From Hydrogenophaga palleronii_A (GTDB taxonomy: Bacteria; Pseudomonadota; Gammaproteobacteria; Burkholderiales; Burkholderiaceae_C): 64,000 nt of DNA. The position numbers and the translations under genes are program-made. Under the pieces are notes generated by a model. That model was not told the origin of the DNA. It was given only the letters and a program-made list of their open reading frames with translations, and did not search any database. Shown here piece by piece: positions 8,896 through 17,035 of the stretch. The stretch lies in contig NZ_JAVDWU010000015.1 in the NCBI RefSeq assembly GCF_031457455.1, positions 35,287 through 99,286 of the forward strand, written 5' to 3'. Position 1 is the first letter of the stretch, and each line of letters starts with the position of its first letter.

Positions 8896-9111
8896 TTGAT
8901 CAAGTGCCACCTGTCCCGATTGATGGGAGAGCGAAAGCTGAAGATCAGCGATGTGGCGCGCGATACTGGACTCCACCGCAACACCATCACGCTTCTGTAC
9001 CAAGAGACAGCGACTCGCGTTGATCTTGATGCCATCAACGCTCTTTGCAGTTACTTTCAAGTCGCTGTGGGCGATCTTTTCGAGTTTTGCGAGGACCCGC
9101 CCTCACCCTAG
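8896..9111 (+). CDS. XRE/Cro-type transcriptional regulator
   Basis: This 71-residue protein consists of a single helix-turn-helix domain: MGERKLKISDVARDTGLHRN, then a recognition helix NTITLLYQ and the C-terminal helices DLDAINALCSYF. It is close to the short YozG-like XRE family. The start is TTG with a GGAG eight bases upstream; an ATG lies at residue 10, but starting there would remove the first helix. It diverges from the excisionase-integrase operon across the palindromic operator and is probably the lysogeny-type switch of the element. The 480 bp after it carry no gene that I can support. Confidence 0.85.
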   Translation: MIKCHLSRLMGERKLKISDVARDTGLHRNTITLLYQETATRVDLDAINALCSYFQVAVGDLFEFCEDPPSP

Positions 9112-9592
9112 AGGCGGAGGATTCTGGTGCGAACCGGGAGCTGATGAGTGCAAGCATGCAGCTTCTTGGGATGAAGACTGCGGGACGAGCCGTGTACACA
9201 CCGATCTGATTCAGTCGTCGCCAACAATCTGAGCATGCGGTCTGCAGCGACTTCGGTCGTTCCTCTGTTTTGCCATGGAGGTCCGCTTGTCATCGTGAAG
9301 CGAGCGTTCAGACGCGTCGTTTGGTTCACTGCTGGTCGTTCAGCATGCCGCCAAGATGCCGCCGCCGACGTTCAAACTATGTCCGCCCAAAGCGCAATGG
9401 ATTGTTTGACTGCGGAGTACAGCGGCGGCGGACGCTCAAGAGTGGAGCGCGACGACGAACTAGCAAGGTGAGCACAGCGGCTTGCCCAGTCTGTAAGATG
9501 GCTCTGAGGCATCCACATGTAAGACATCCAATGCGGTGAGTCTGGGTCTCTGCGCAGAGACCTATACCCGCAGGGCTCCAGGGAGGAGATCT

Positions 9593-11065
9593 GTGCCGAA
9601 GCAATTAACGCTTCTACTCGACACCAATGTCCTGATACCGCTGCAAAACTCATATGCCGCACTAGGTGACAACCTAGCAAACTTCCATCGGCTCGCGCTT
9701 GTCGGCGGCCACAAGCTGGTCTATCACCCAGCAAGCATCGAAGACTTCGAAAGGGACACCGACCTGGGCCGACGCGCAAGGAACTTGGAGCATATCCGCC
9801 GGTACCCAGCTCTAGAGCGCCCCGCCAAATGCCCATGGAATACGCCCACTACAAGCCTAAACGACGCCTGTGACAACGAAATTCTATATGCCCTTGAGTG
9901 CGATGCGGCACATGCGCTAGTAACGGAAGACAAGGGGCTCCGGTCGAAGGCCCGAGCACGCGGTCTGGGTCACCGAACCTACAACATCCAAACCGCCGAA
10001 GACTGGCTACGGCGGCTGCATCAGCCGTTCGATGTCGTGCTGCCGAACATCGACGATGTTCCGCTGCACAGCTTGACGCCAGAGCTTTCGGACACCTTCT
10101 TCGGCAGCCTGCGCGAGGGTTATACAGGCTTCGACGACTGGTTCCGCAGAAAGGCTAGGGAAAACCGGAAGGCGTGGGTCTATCGGGATGAGACTGGCCT
10201 GCTCGGCGCGATCTGCGTGTACGACGTTCAGACTGACGAAGTCGTTACCAACGCGGGCAAACGCCTAAACGGCAAAGCCCTGAAGCTCTGCACATTCAAG
10301 GTCGGCCAGAACGTCCGTGGACGCAAGATTGGCGAGCTCTTCCTGAAGGCCGCATTCCGCTTTGGGACCGAGAACGCATGCGAGCACATCTTCATCCACG
10401 CCGACGTGGAAAGGCATGCATACCTCGTGGACCTCCTCGTCGACTTCGGCTTTGAAGATGTCGGATCCTATGAGGCGGACCGGGTCTTCGTGAAGCAGCA
10501 CCCAATCACCCCCCCAGACACCGCAGGACTCTCTGCACTCGAATTTGTCCGACGTTTCTACCCCCACTTCCGGGACGGTCATCAGGTCCAAAAATTTCTA
10601 GTACCGATCCAGCGGGAATTCCATCGGATACTCTTCCCCGACTATCAGGCACTTCAATCCCAGCTCTTTGCACCCCAAGGTAGCGTGGGCAATGCCATCA
10701 AGCTGGCCTACCTTTGCCATTCGGCATCGAAACAGATCAGACCAGGCGACGTACTGCTGTTCTACAGGTCAGAGGATGAACAGGCGGTCACCTCGCTCGG
10801 CGTGGTGGAACAGTTCGCAGTGCTCAACGACGCCGCTAGCATCGCCGCCATGGTCAGCAGGCGCACCGTTTACAGCATCAAAGAGATTGAAGACATGGCC
10901 ACTCGGCCAACGAAGGTCATCCTCTTCAGGCTCGTAAAGCACTTCCCAGCACCGGCCCCCCTCAAGCGCCTTCTAGATGACGGAGTGGTCGCTGGCAACA
11001 TTCAATCTATTACCAAAATTTCCGATGACGCGTTTTCAAGAGTGCTTGCGGCCACAGGGGCCTAG
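9593..11065 (+). CDS. PIN nuclease - GNAT acetyltransferase - PUA/EVE-like fusion protein
   Basis: The GTG at 9593 was chosen because GGAGGAG lies just upstream and the PIN domain then begins at residue 6; the GTG at 9536 would add a non-conserved-looking leader. The 490 residues hold three parts. A PIN-type domain covers residues 5-130 (LLLDTNVLIPL with Asp10, acidic residues near 91-97, TEDKG with Asp113). A GNAT-like domain covers about 180-300 (VRGRKIGELFLKAAF). A PUA/EVE-like segment covers about 365-450 (LAYLCHSASKQIRPGDVLLF). PIN domains are Mg-dependent RNases, GNATs transfer acetyl groups, and PUA-like folds read RNA or modified bases. It heads a tight operon with an ASCH protein and a kinase-like ATPase. 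The role is unknown; RNA-targeting defence or a toxin is the best guess. Confidence 0.75.
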   Translation: MPKQLTLLLDTNVLIPLQNSYAALGDNLANFHRLALVGGHKLVYHPASIEDFERDTDLGRRARNLEHIRRYPALERPAKCPWNTPTTSLNDACDNEILYALECDAAHALVTEDKGLRSKARARGLGHRTYNIQTAEDWLRRLHQPFDVVLPNIDDVPLHSLTPELSDTFFGSLREGYTGFDDWFRRKARENRKAWVYRDETGLLGAICVYDVQTDEVVTNAGKRLNGKALKLCTFKVGQNVRGRKIGELFLKAAFRFGTENACEHIFIHADVERHAYLVDLLVDFGFEDVGSYEADRVFVKQHPITPPDTAGLSALEFVRRFYPHFRDGHQVQKFLVPIQREFHRILFPDYQALQSQLFAPQGSVGNAIKLAYLCHSASKQIRPGDVLLFYRSEDEQAVTSLGVVEQFAVLNDAASIAAMVSRRTVYSIKEIEDMATRPTKVILFRLVKHFPAPAPLKRLLDDGVVAGNIQSITKISDDAFSRVLAATGA

Positions 11066-11069
11066 AGCC

Positions 11070-11492
11070 TTGCTACTTTCCGTTAAGCCAAGGTTTGCCG
11101 AGCAGATACTCGCTGGGACCAAGACGGTGGAGTTTCGTCGGTCTTGGGCTGCGGAGCCCGTTGGCCTGGCCGTCGTGTACTCCAGCTCTCCGGTTCAGCG
11201 CCTGGTCGGCATCGTGGACATCGAGGGGGCGGTTTTCGCGTCACCTGCGTCCGTCTGGACGAAATGCCGCGCGCGCGGGCCGGGTCTTGAACGCAAGGAA
11301 CTCATGGAGTATTTCGCAGGCAAGGACCAAGCATATGGCGTCTTGCTGGGAAGCCTGACCGTCCCGGAGAAGCCGATTCGACCGAAGTTGCTTTTCAAGG
11401 ATTTCCGTCCGCCGCAGTCCTATCGCTACTTGACTTCAACCGAACTGCGCCGCATCGGCAAACAGTTCGGTCTTGTCGAGGAATTCGAATGA
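11070..11492 (+). CDS. ASCH-domain protein
   Basis: This ~140-residue ASCH (PUA-like) protein opens with LLLSVKPRFAEQILAG followed by TKTVEFRRSW, the signature start of the family, and ends with the strand-rich YGVLLGSLTV region. ASCH domains bind RNA or nucleotides, and one member, YqfB, removes acetyl from N4-acetylcytidine. At the position of the YqfB catalytic Thr this protein has Glu (K-T-V-E), so that activity is doubtful. The start is uncertain: I prefer the TTG at 11070, 4 bp after the previous stop, but ATGs at 10977 and 11025 overlap the upstream gene. It overlaps the next gene by 4 bp. Confidence 0.75.
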   Translation: MLLSVKPRFAEQILAGTKTVEFRRSWAAEPVGLAVVYSSSPVQRLVGIVDIEGAVFASPASVWTKCRARGPGLERKELMEYFAGKDQAYGVLLGSLTVPEKPIRPKLLFKDFRPPQSYRYLTSTELRRIGKQFGLVEEFE

Positions 11493-12034
11493 CCATCTTC
11501 GTCGCTGGAGTCCATGGCGCGGGAAAGACCTTTGCCACCAAACCGGCCTGTCAGAAGCTAGGGCTGGTGCATGCCACGGCCAGCCAACTCATTAAAGAGG
11601 AGCGCGGGCAGGCCTCGTGGGACGGCGCGAAGATGGTTTCGGACGTGGACCAGAACCAGATGGCGCTCATTTCGGCCGCCAGACGCATCCGAGAGAGCGG
11701 CGCGACGCTCGTCATAGACGGCCACTTTGTGCTTCGACGAGCACCTGGCACCCATGAAAGGCTGCCTGTCGACGTGTTTCGGGCACTGGAGTGCTCGTCA
11801 ATCTTGTTGATCCGTTGTCCTGTGCCAGTCCTGCTCGAGCGTCTGCATGCTAGGCAAGACACCAGCTGGACTGAGGCAGAACTAGCCGAGTTCAGCAAGG
11901 CTGAGGACGCCCACAGCGCTGAGGCAGCCAAGGTGTTGGGCATTCCCTTGAAAGCTCTCGATTCCCCGACCGCCCAGGAGGTGGAGACCTGGTTGGAACG
12001 GCTTTCGAAAGGCATGGGCGTCTCGCGCCGATAG
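11489..12034 (+). CDS. P-loop ATPase, nucleotide-kinase-like
   Basis: A Walker A motif GVHGAGKT sits at residues 7-14, and the fold resembles adenylate-kinase or AAA_33-type small kinases: SQLIKEER after helix 1, an Asp in LVIDGHFVLRR, and Arg-containing CPVPVLLERLHARQ in the lid region. Such proteins phosphorylate nucleotides or nucleic-acid ends, but the substrate here is unknown. At 181 residues it has the usual length for a single kinase domain. The start overlaps the ASCH gene by ATGA, so PIN-GNAT, ASCH and this ATPase form one translationally coupled set. A modified-nucleotide cycle is an attractive but unproven idea. Confidence 0.78.
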   Translation: MTIFVAGVHGAGKTFATKPACQKLGLVHATASQLIKEERGQASWDGAKMVSDVDQNQMALISAARRIRESGATLVIDGHFVLRRAPGTHERLPVDVFRALECSSILLIRCPVPVLLERLHARQDTSWTEAELAEFSKAEDAHSAEAAKVLGIPLKALDSPTAQEVETWLERLSKGMGVSRR

Positions 12035-12057
12035 CCGAGTGTCGAAGGAGAAAAAAA

Positions 12058-12837
12058 CTGCGTTGCCTCTTCTGCAAAGCCGACTCGTCAACTTCCCGGT
12101 CCAGGGAGCACATCGTGCCTGAGTCCTTCGGAAACACCGAGCATGTACTTGGGCCTGGCGTCGTCTGCGACGGATGCAACAACTACCTGGCGCGCGAGGT
12201 CGAGAAGCCGATTCTTGATTCCCCATACTTCAAGGAACGCCGTTTCAGTTCTGTCGTCCCAAACAAGCGAGGACACGTCGTCCCGCTCGATGGCTTTCAC
12301 CTGGAGTCAGGCACTCGCATACAGGCTTACGCGGACACCGGCGAGGGCATCTCCATTGCCGCCCATCCGGATGCCGACGAGGCTCGTCTCATCGAGAGGC
12401 TGTTGGGCCAGTCTCAAGGAACGTTGATATTCCAGAGGGCAATACCTCCAGATGAACGCGTCCTTGCCCGTTTTGTCGGAAAGGTCGGACTCGAGGCACT
12501 TGCGTCTCGGCTCATACGTGCTGGCAAGTCACATGAGGAACTTGTCGACAAGCCAGCCCTTGATGAGCTCCGAAACTTCGTCCGCCGTGGGAGCGGACCG
12601 CGTGAATGGTCCGTCGTCAGACGGCAGTTGTACACACTAGATACGGTGTTCTCAGATGACAACGAACACTACGAGCTTCTCCACGAATATCAGCTGCTGT
12701 TGAGACCAATTGACGATGCCAACAACGTCTATGCTTGCTATATCGCTCTGGTCCTTTTTGGAGAAGAATTTGTCCTCAACATGGGCGGTCCCTCACTCGA
12801 TGGCTTCGAGACTTGGCGGGCAGGCGTTGAAGACTGA
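12058..12837 (+). CDS. HNH-endonuclease-like protein with CTG start
   Basis: From the CTG at 12058 the product begins (L/M)RCLFCKADSSTSRSREH, then VPESFGN and VCDGCNN. The two CxxC pairs with REHIVPE form a zinc-bound HNH-type motif. The CTG is preceded by AAGGAG with a seven-base spacer, a near-perfect ribosome binding site, whereas the internal GTG at 12115 would remove the first CxxC and the REHI residues. The remaining ~190 residues have no recognised domain. It lies 23 bp after the kinase-like gene on the same strand and may be its fourth partner or a separate defence gene. Confidence 0.7.
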   Translation: MRCLFCKADSSTSRSREHIVPESFGNTEHVLGPGVVCDGCNNYLAREVEKPILDSPYFKERRFSSVVPNKRGHVVPLDGFHLESGTRIQAYADTGEGISIAAHPDADEARLIERLLGQSQGTLIFQRAIPPDERVLARFVGKVGLEALASRLIRAGKSHEELVDKPALDELRNFVRRGSGPREWSVVRRQLYTLDTVFSDDNEHYELLHEYQLLLRPIDDANNVYACYIALVLFGEEFVLNMGGPSLDGFETWRAGVED

Positions 12838-13102
12838 CTGACAACGTGTTGTGCGACTGCGTTTTGAGCACCCAATCCATCGGCGCCAAGGACAGCAACG
12901 CTAGATGGCTGCCGACCGTCAGTCATGCGACTGACGGCCCCAATCTGCCTTGACCTGAAGCTCGAAGGTCAGAGCACTGCTTTGCAGCGAGAGCAGGCGT
13001 TCAACAGGCTGAATGTAGATATCTTCAATGGACCAAGCAGCAATGCCCGTTGTTGGGAAAATCAAGGCAAAGACCTACTTATCAATTCCAGCGAGGGCAA
13101 CG

Positions 13103-14632
13103 ATGACGCAAGAGAAGGAAAACCAATCCGGCAAACCAGAGGACATCGCCGACGAGTTCTTCGACGAGCGGGATGGGTTGGAACATGAAGATGGGCGAAG
13201 CGATGGCCTCGAACCTGGCACCAACCCGGACGCCGAGGCGATGGTCGTGTCACTGAAGAAGACCACCCATGGTGGCGAGGACTGCGCTGAGGTGTATGCC
13301 CACGGCGAGGCCCACCCCGAAGACGGGACGGAGAAAACCCAGCAGACTGTGCTGCTTGCCCGCGTGACCGAGACCGCGCTCACCATGTTCCCGCGAGTTT
13401 CGGCCTCGTATCGCCCCGCATTTCTGACCCCAAAGTATGACAAGTTGACCACGATCACCATCCTGGCCGAAGAGGACGAGCCATGGTGGCTGCCCGAAAA
13501 CATCAGGGAGTTCGACGCGATGCTCGAAAGCCTCCCCACCGGCTTTGGCCGCCACGCCAAGTATGGACTTGGCTTCAAGTGGGAATACCGACTGATCCCG
13601 CACGCAATCCTTGAAATGCACGGCATCACCGAGCTGGTGATCGAGCCAGGCAATGGCGCGTCGGCCGACCTGCCCAAGTTCAAGCTCGGCATTGATCGGT
13701 TCTCGGCGATTAAGCGCTCCATCGACTCGATCACCACGCGCTCGCGCGCGCAGTCGCTACGCGAACGCCAATTGCTCGCCTTTAATGAATTGCTGCACGT
13801 TGCAGACCCTGTCCAGTTCGAGCGGCGCTTCCCCAAGGTGAAGCCCGGCGCAATCTACGAGCTGGTCAAGCTGGGGGGGCGCGTGCAAAACCGCAGCGCT
13901 GACGACCGCCTCGCGGCAGCCACAGTCATCTGCGACGACGCCGCGAAGATTGCCGCAGAGCAGCCCTCGCAGTTGGTGGAGCTCAAGGCTGTGATCGAGC
14001 AGGTCACGTTGAAGGAGCTGATCGCCAAAATCGAAGACATGCTTGGCAAGAATCTGTCGGAGTCCAAGTGGCAAGCATTCTTCAAGGCCAACCCATTCGT
14101 CCTCGGCCTGGCGTTCCCCCATCCAGTGATCATGATTCAAGACCAGGCGCATGTCGGCGGGACGATGCTGCACGGCGCTGGCGAAAGCATCGTGGATTTC
14201 CTGTTCGCGCAGCGATTTACCGGAAGTCTCGCCCTCATCGAGATCAAGCGCCCGTCCACCAAGCTCATTGAGGCCAAAACGTTCCGCGGTGACCTACACG
14301 CGCCGCACAAGGATTTGACCAGCGCGATGGCGCAAGTGCTCGATCAGCGCTTCCAGCTCTTAAACAACTTCGCGGCCAAGTCCCACGACCCCGCGCTCAA
14401 GGACACGCATGTGTCGGCGGTTCACTGCATCGTGATTGCCGGAACGGCGCCAGACACGATCCAGAAGAAGCGCTCGCTAGACCTGTTCCGTCACTCATCA
14501 AGGGACGTGGTGGTGATCACGTTTGACGAGTTGCTCGACAAGCTGCGCGAGATTCTGCGGCTGATGACTGCGGGGGCTCCCGGCCCTGCGCCGACTCCTG
14601 CCCCGCCGCAAGACGACAGCGACCTCTTTTGA
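13103..14632 (+). CDS. Shedu-like (DUF4263) anti-phage nuclease
   Basis: The C-terminal half carries the DUF4263/Shedu pattern: SESKWQAFFKANPFVLGLAF, then Asp in SIVDFLFAQ near residue 362 and LALIEIKRPSTKL near residue 378. This gives a PD-(D/E)XK active site (D...ExK), followed by HKDLTSAMAQVLDQR. SduA proteins of this type form the single-gene Shedu defence system and cut DNA. The N-terminal ~250 residues vary between members and would sense the target. I start at MTQEKEN (ATG 13103, with GAGGG upstream); an ATG at 13028 would add 25 residues. It follows the HNH gene after a 265-bp gap, so it probably has its own promoter. Confidence 0.85.
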   Translation: MTQEKENQSGKPEDIADEFFDERDGLEHEDGRSDGLEPGTNPDAEAMVVSLKKTTHGGEDCAEVYAHGEAHPEDGTEKTQQTVLLARVTETALTMFPRVSASYRPAFLTPKYDKLTTITILAEEDEPWWLPENIREFDAMLESLPTGFGRHAKYGLGFKWEYRLIPHAILEMHGITELVIEPGNGASADLPKFKLGIDRFSAIKRSIDSITTRSRAQSLRERQLLAFNELLHVADPVQFERRFPKVKPGAIYELVKLGGRVQNRSADDRLAAATVICDDAAKIAAEQPSQLVELKAVIEQVTLKELIAKIEDMLGKNLSESKWQAFFKANPFVLGLAFPHPVIMIQDQAHVGGTMLHGAGESIVDFLFAQRFTGSLALIEIKRPSTKLIEAKTFRGDLHAPHKDLTSAMAQVLDQRFQLLNNFAAKSHDPALKDTHVSAVHCIVIAGTAPDTIQKKRSLDLFRHSSRDVVVITFDELLDKLREILRLMTAGAPGPAPTPAPPQDDSDLF

Positions 14633-14707
14633 CATCCATTCGACGGGTTTGCAAGCCCTCCGATGACGCGCCCATGCGGGTCTCACCACATCACAACGGC
14701 AGAGCAA

Positions 14708-15712
14708 ATGCTATTCAAGAAATTCCAAACTGTATTGGCTAGCGCGCGCATCGCGGCGCAAGATGCCTATCTTGTTCATCTGAGCGGCGCAGTTGAAGCC
14801 GTCGATGCGAAGCTGGCAGCAGAGGCTGAGCTCCAAGCCTACGCATCTGCATTGAGCACATTGCTGGACGATTCTAGTTTCGGCGTGAATCCCCATTTGA
14901 CCAACAAGTTCGCCCAGACTCTTGGAGAGGCTCACTTCTGGCTCATGTGCTTGGACAGGGGACTGCGGCTGACGCGCATTCCTGAGGTCAGGGACAAAAA
15001 GACACCTGACTTCTCCGCCACCATCAGCAGCCAATCCATTTGCTTCGAAGTGAAGACGTTGTCTGTGGTTGGCGGCGACACAGGCATCGCGAATGCCCTG
15101 CACTCCTCGCTCGACGCGCACATTTACCTGGAAGCGCAGCAACGAGCGGGCGCCCGAGTTGCCATCGCGACTTCCGAGGCGCAACCCTACGGAGACAGGG
15201 TCAATCGAGATCAGACGTTGATGAGCGCCATCAACACGCTCGTCGAGAAGACCCGCGGGAACATCAAGGCTGACCAGTTCGCACGTCCGAACACGTTCTT
15301 GGTCATCAATCTCAGCGTCATCCCGCCGTACGTCACCGAGCCCAAGGCACTCAGACCCGCCTATCTCGACGACTTCATGTTCCCCAAGGCAGTCACCGGC
15401 GACCTATGGACTCTGGCCTTCGGCAAGGTAGGCATGTTGATCTTGGGCATCCCCGAATTCGAGGGCAAGCCCTGTGTCGAGGGAACGTTTGACAAGGTCG
15501 GCATCCTTGAAGACGAAGAATTCTCCGCTGTTGCAGGGCTGATTTTCATGATCCACCCGTGGCAGCGACCTTCGGAGCTATGGGGGCTCTTTCGTGGTGC
15601 AGACATCCGCAAATGGGAAGATGGAGAACCCGCGCTGTTAGAACAAATTCTTGCGCTTACCGGAAAGTGCTGGAACGACTGTGGGGACACCAATGGGTGG
15701 CAAGTGCAGTAG
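14708..15712 (+). CDS. PD-(D/E)XK nuclease-like protein
   Basis: The product is 334 residues from the ATG at 14708; an ATG at 14663 would add an unlikely-looking leader. Near residues 100-114 the sequence KTPDFSATISSQSICFEVKT gives a PD-(D/E)XK arrangement (PD, then ExK after a beta strand), as in restriction endonucleases and related DNases. Upstream, a helical segment (EAHFWLMCLDRGL) fits the conserved helix of such folds. The rest is unassigned. It lies 75 bp after the Shedu-like gene on the same strand, inside the defence island. A restriction or anti-phage role is inferred; no methyltransferase gene is nearby. Confidence 0.6.
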   Translation: MLFKKFQTVLASARIAAQDAYLVHLSGAVEAVDAKLAAEAELQAYASALSTLLDDSSFGVNPHLTNKFAQTLGEAHFWLMCLDRGLRLTRIPEVRDKKTPDFSATISSQSICFEVKTLSVVGGDTGIANALHSSLDAHIYLEAQQRAGARVAIATSEAQPYGDRVNRDQTLMSAINTLVEKTRGNIKADQFARPNTFLVINLSVIPPYVTEPKALRPAYLDDFMFPKAVTGDLWTLAFGKVGMLILGIPEFEGKPCVEGTFDKVGILEDEEFSAVAGLIFMIHPWQRPSELWGLFRGADIRKWEDGEPALLEQILALTGKCWNDCGDTNGWQVQ

Positions 15713-15797
15713 CTGCGATAGGTAAGGGCCTGCGCAGTCGCTAAACCACTAGGAATAATGTTTTAACCCGACGCAGCGATGCTTAACAACTTGGCGA

Positions 15798-16553
15798 TCA
15801 GAACGTAGGCTTTGACAGCCGAATGAAGTGCTTCATGAACGAAGACGTGAGCTCGAAAACAAACTCGACCTCAGCAACGATAACGGCATCGTCGTGTTTG
15901 ACATAGGTGTTCTCGTACTTGGAAAAGTAGTCAACCAGCTTCTGAAACATGTTCGCCAATTCCGGCGACCCACCCCGATCGCGGACAAATGTACCGATAG
16001 CTGGGATCTGGTTTTCCAGTGACTTGGCGTTGCCGAGGAGGCTGCGCAGCAACAACTCCAGGGCAAGCCGAAGGTCGTCCAGCGTATTGCGCCGGAAGAC
16101 GCCATGATCGTGCTTCTGCAGAGCCTCGTTGAAGAGCTTCTGCGACTCCGGGTGATCGGCCAGCCAGTGCCGCGTCTCGACCAGTAGTGTCCGGTGCATG
16201 TCGGTGAATTGATCCTGATCGGCACACTCAGCAAATTCGATGAAAAGTTTTGTCTTTAGCTTGACGATCTCCGGTCGTTCTCCCATCGGGTCAACACGGT
16301 CGCACAGCTCGCGGATGATCTGGTACTGCTGCTTAGGTTCAAAGGCCGCTAAGTTGTCTAATAGCATGCTGCGCTTGTTCGGCGCATCGTTGGGATATCG
16401 CGCGTACTTGACCTCAATACCGAAGTCGTAGGCATACGCGGTCGTCAGTTCGACAGCCTTACCACCTGACAGGCCTCCTCCGCCCTCGTCGATATGAGTG
16501 GTAAGGATCTTTGCAGCGTGCTGCAGGAAAGCCGTTGTGATCTTGTCTGCCAT
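15798..16553 (-). CDS. Putative HEPN/Abi-like protein
   Basis: I use the start MADKITTAF (ATG at 16553), which gives 251 residues; a TTG 57 bp upstream is the alternative. The C-terminal half (RRNTLDDLRLALELLLRSLL ... KLVDYFSKYENTYVKH) has the all-helical look of the HEPN or Abi-C domains found in abortive-infection proteins. The classic Rx4-6H RNase motif is not intact; YENTYVKHDD may be its equivalent. The N-terminal half has an unassigned region with a glycine-rich turn (DEGGGGLSGGK). It is transcribed toward the nuclease genes at the right end of the defence island. The family assignment is tentative. Confidence 0.5.
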   Translation of the reverse strand: MADKITTAFLQHAAKILTTHIDEGGGGLSGGKAVELTTAYAYDFGIEVKYARYPNDAPNKRSMLLDNLAAFEPKQQYQIIRELCDRVDPMGERPEIVKLKTKLFIEFAECADQDQFTDMHRTLLVETRHWLADHPESQKLFNEALQKHDHGVFRRNTLDDLRLALELLLRSLLGNAKSLENQIPAIGTFVRDRGGSPELANMFQKLVDYFSKYENTYVKHDDAVIVAEVEFVFELTSSFMKHFIRLSKPTF

Positions 16554-16646
16554 GGAAGAATGGTACTTCCGCGTCGAACTGATGCTGCCGAATGACCCGT
16601 TCACGATCAAGCTGACGTCGAGTAAGTAAGGATCGACTGACCGCTC

Positions 16647-16694
16647 CCAGCCTTGAACCGACTTTGCGATGCCCAGAGGCAGCAGTGCAGCGGT
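16647..16694. repeat. Dispersed 48-nt repeat, copy 1
   Basis: This segment is 45 of 48 identical to 28226-28273 in the same orientation. The 480-bp stretch 16554-17035 around it contains no gene that I can support. The two copies bracket the cation ATPase, the Pha antiporter and the stress protein. Confidence 0.75.
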
Positions 16695-17035
16695 TGCCGA
16701 CGGTGGGTGCTACCTAGCGTACACACGCTAACTGGCAAGAAGCGGCTGTTGGGTACAGCGACCGGCGCTGGCCCGAAAGGCTGCTGTACGAGGTACTGTG
16801 GTCATAAGACCTCCGCCATCCAGTTGGCGCCGCGTCACTCACCGACAGCTTCCCCGCCACCTGGATGGGAGGGTATCGAACCACTGCGGCTGGTCGATGT
16901 CCCAGAGGCAACGACACCGGTTTTCAATCGCGGTAAACCAACTCCCCTTATTTGTGCGCTTTTGCGCATCAGCAGAAGGCGAGCAGTTCGATCGCGCCGA
17001 TCCTCGCTCCCGCCAAGCTGCGAATCGCAATCCAG

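Noticed and set aside
11070..11492. YqfB-type N4-acetylcytidine hydrolase
   Set aside because: The catalytic Thr position is Glu, so the general ASCH label is used.
16866..16955. tRNA-like sequence on the minus strand with GGTTCGATACC and possible GGGAG/CTCCC pairing
   Set aside because: The T stem has only two pairs, the anticodon stem does not close and the acceptor pairs only five bases, so no tRNA (including selC or allo-tRNA types) folds.
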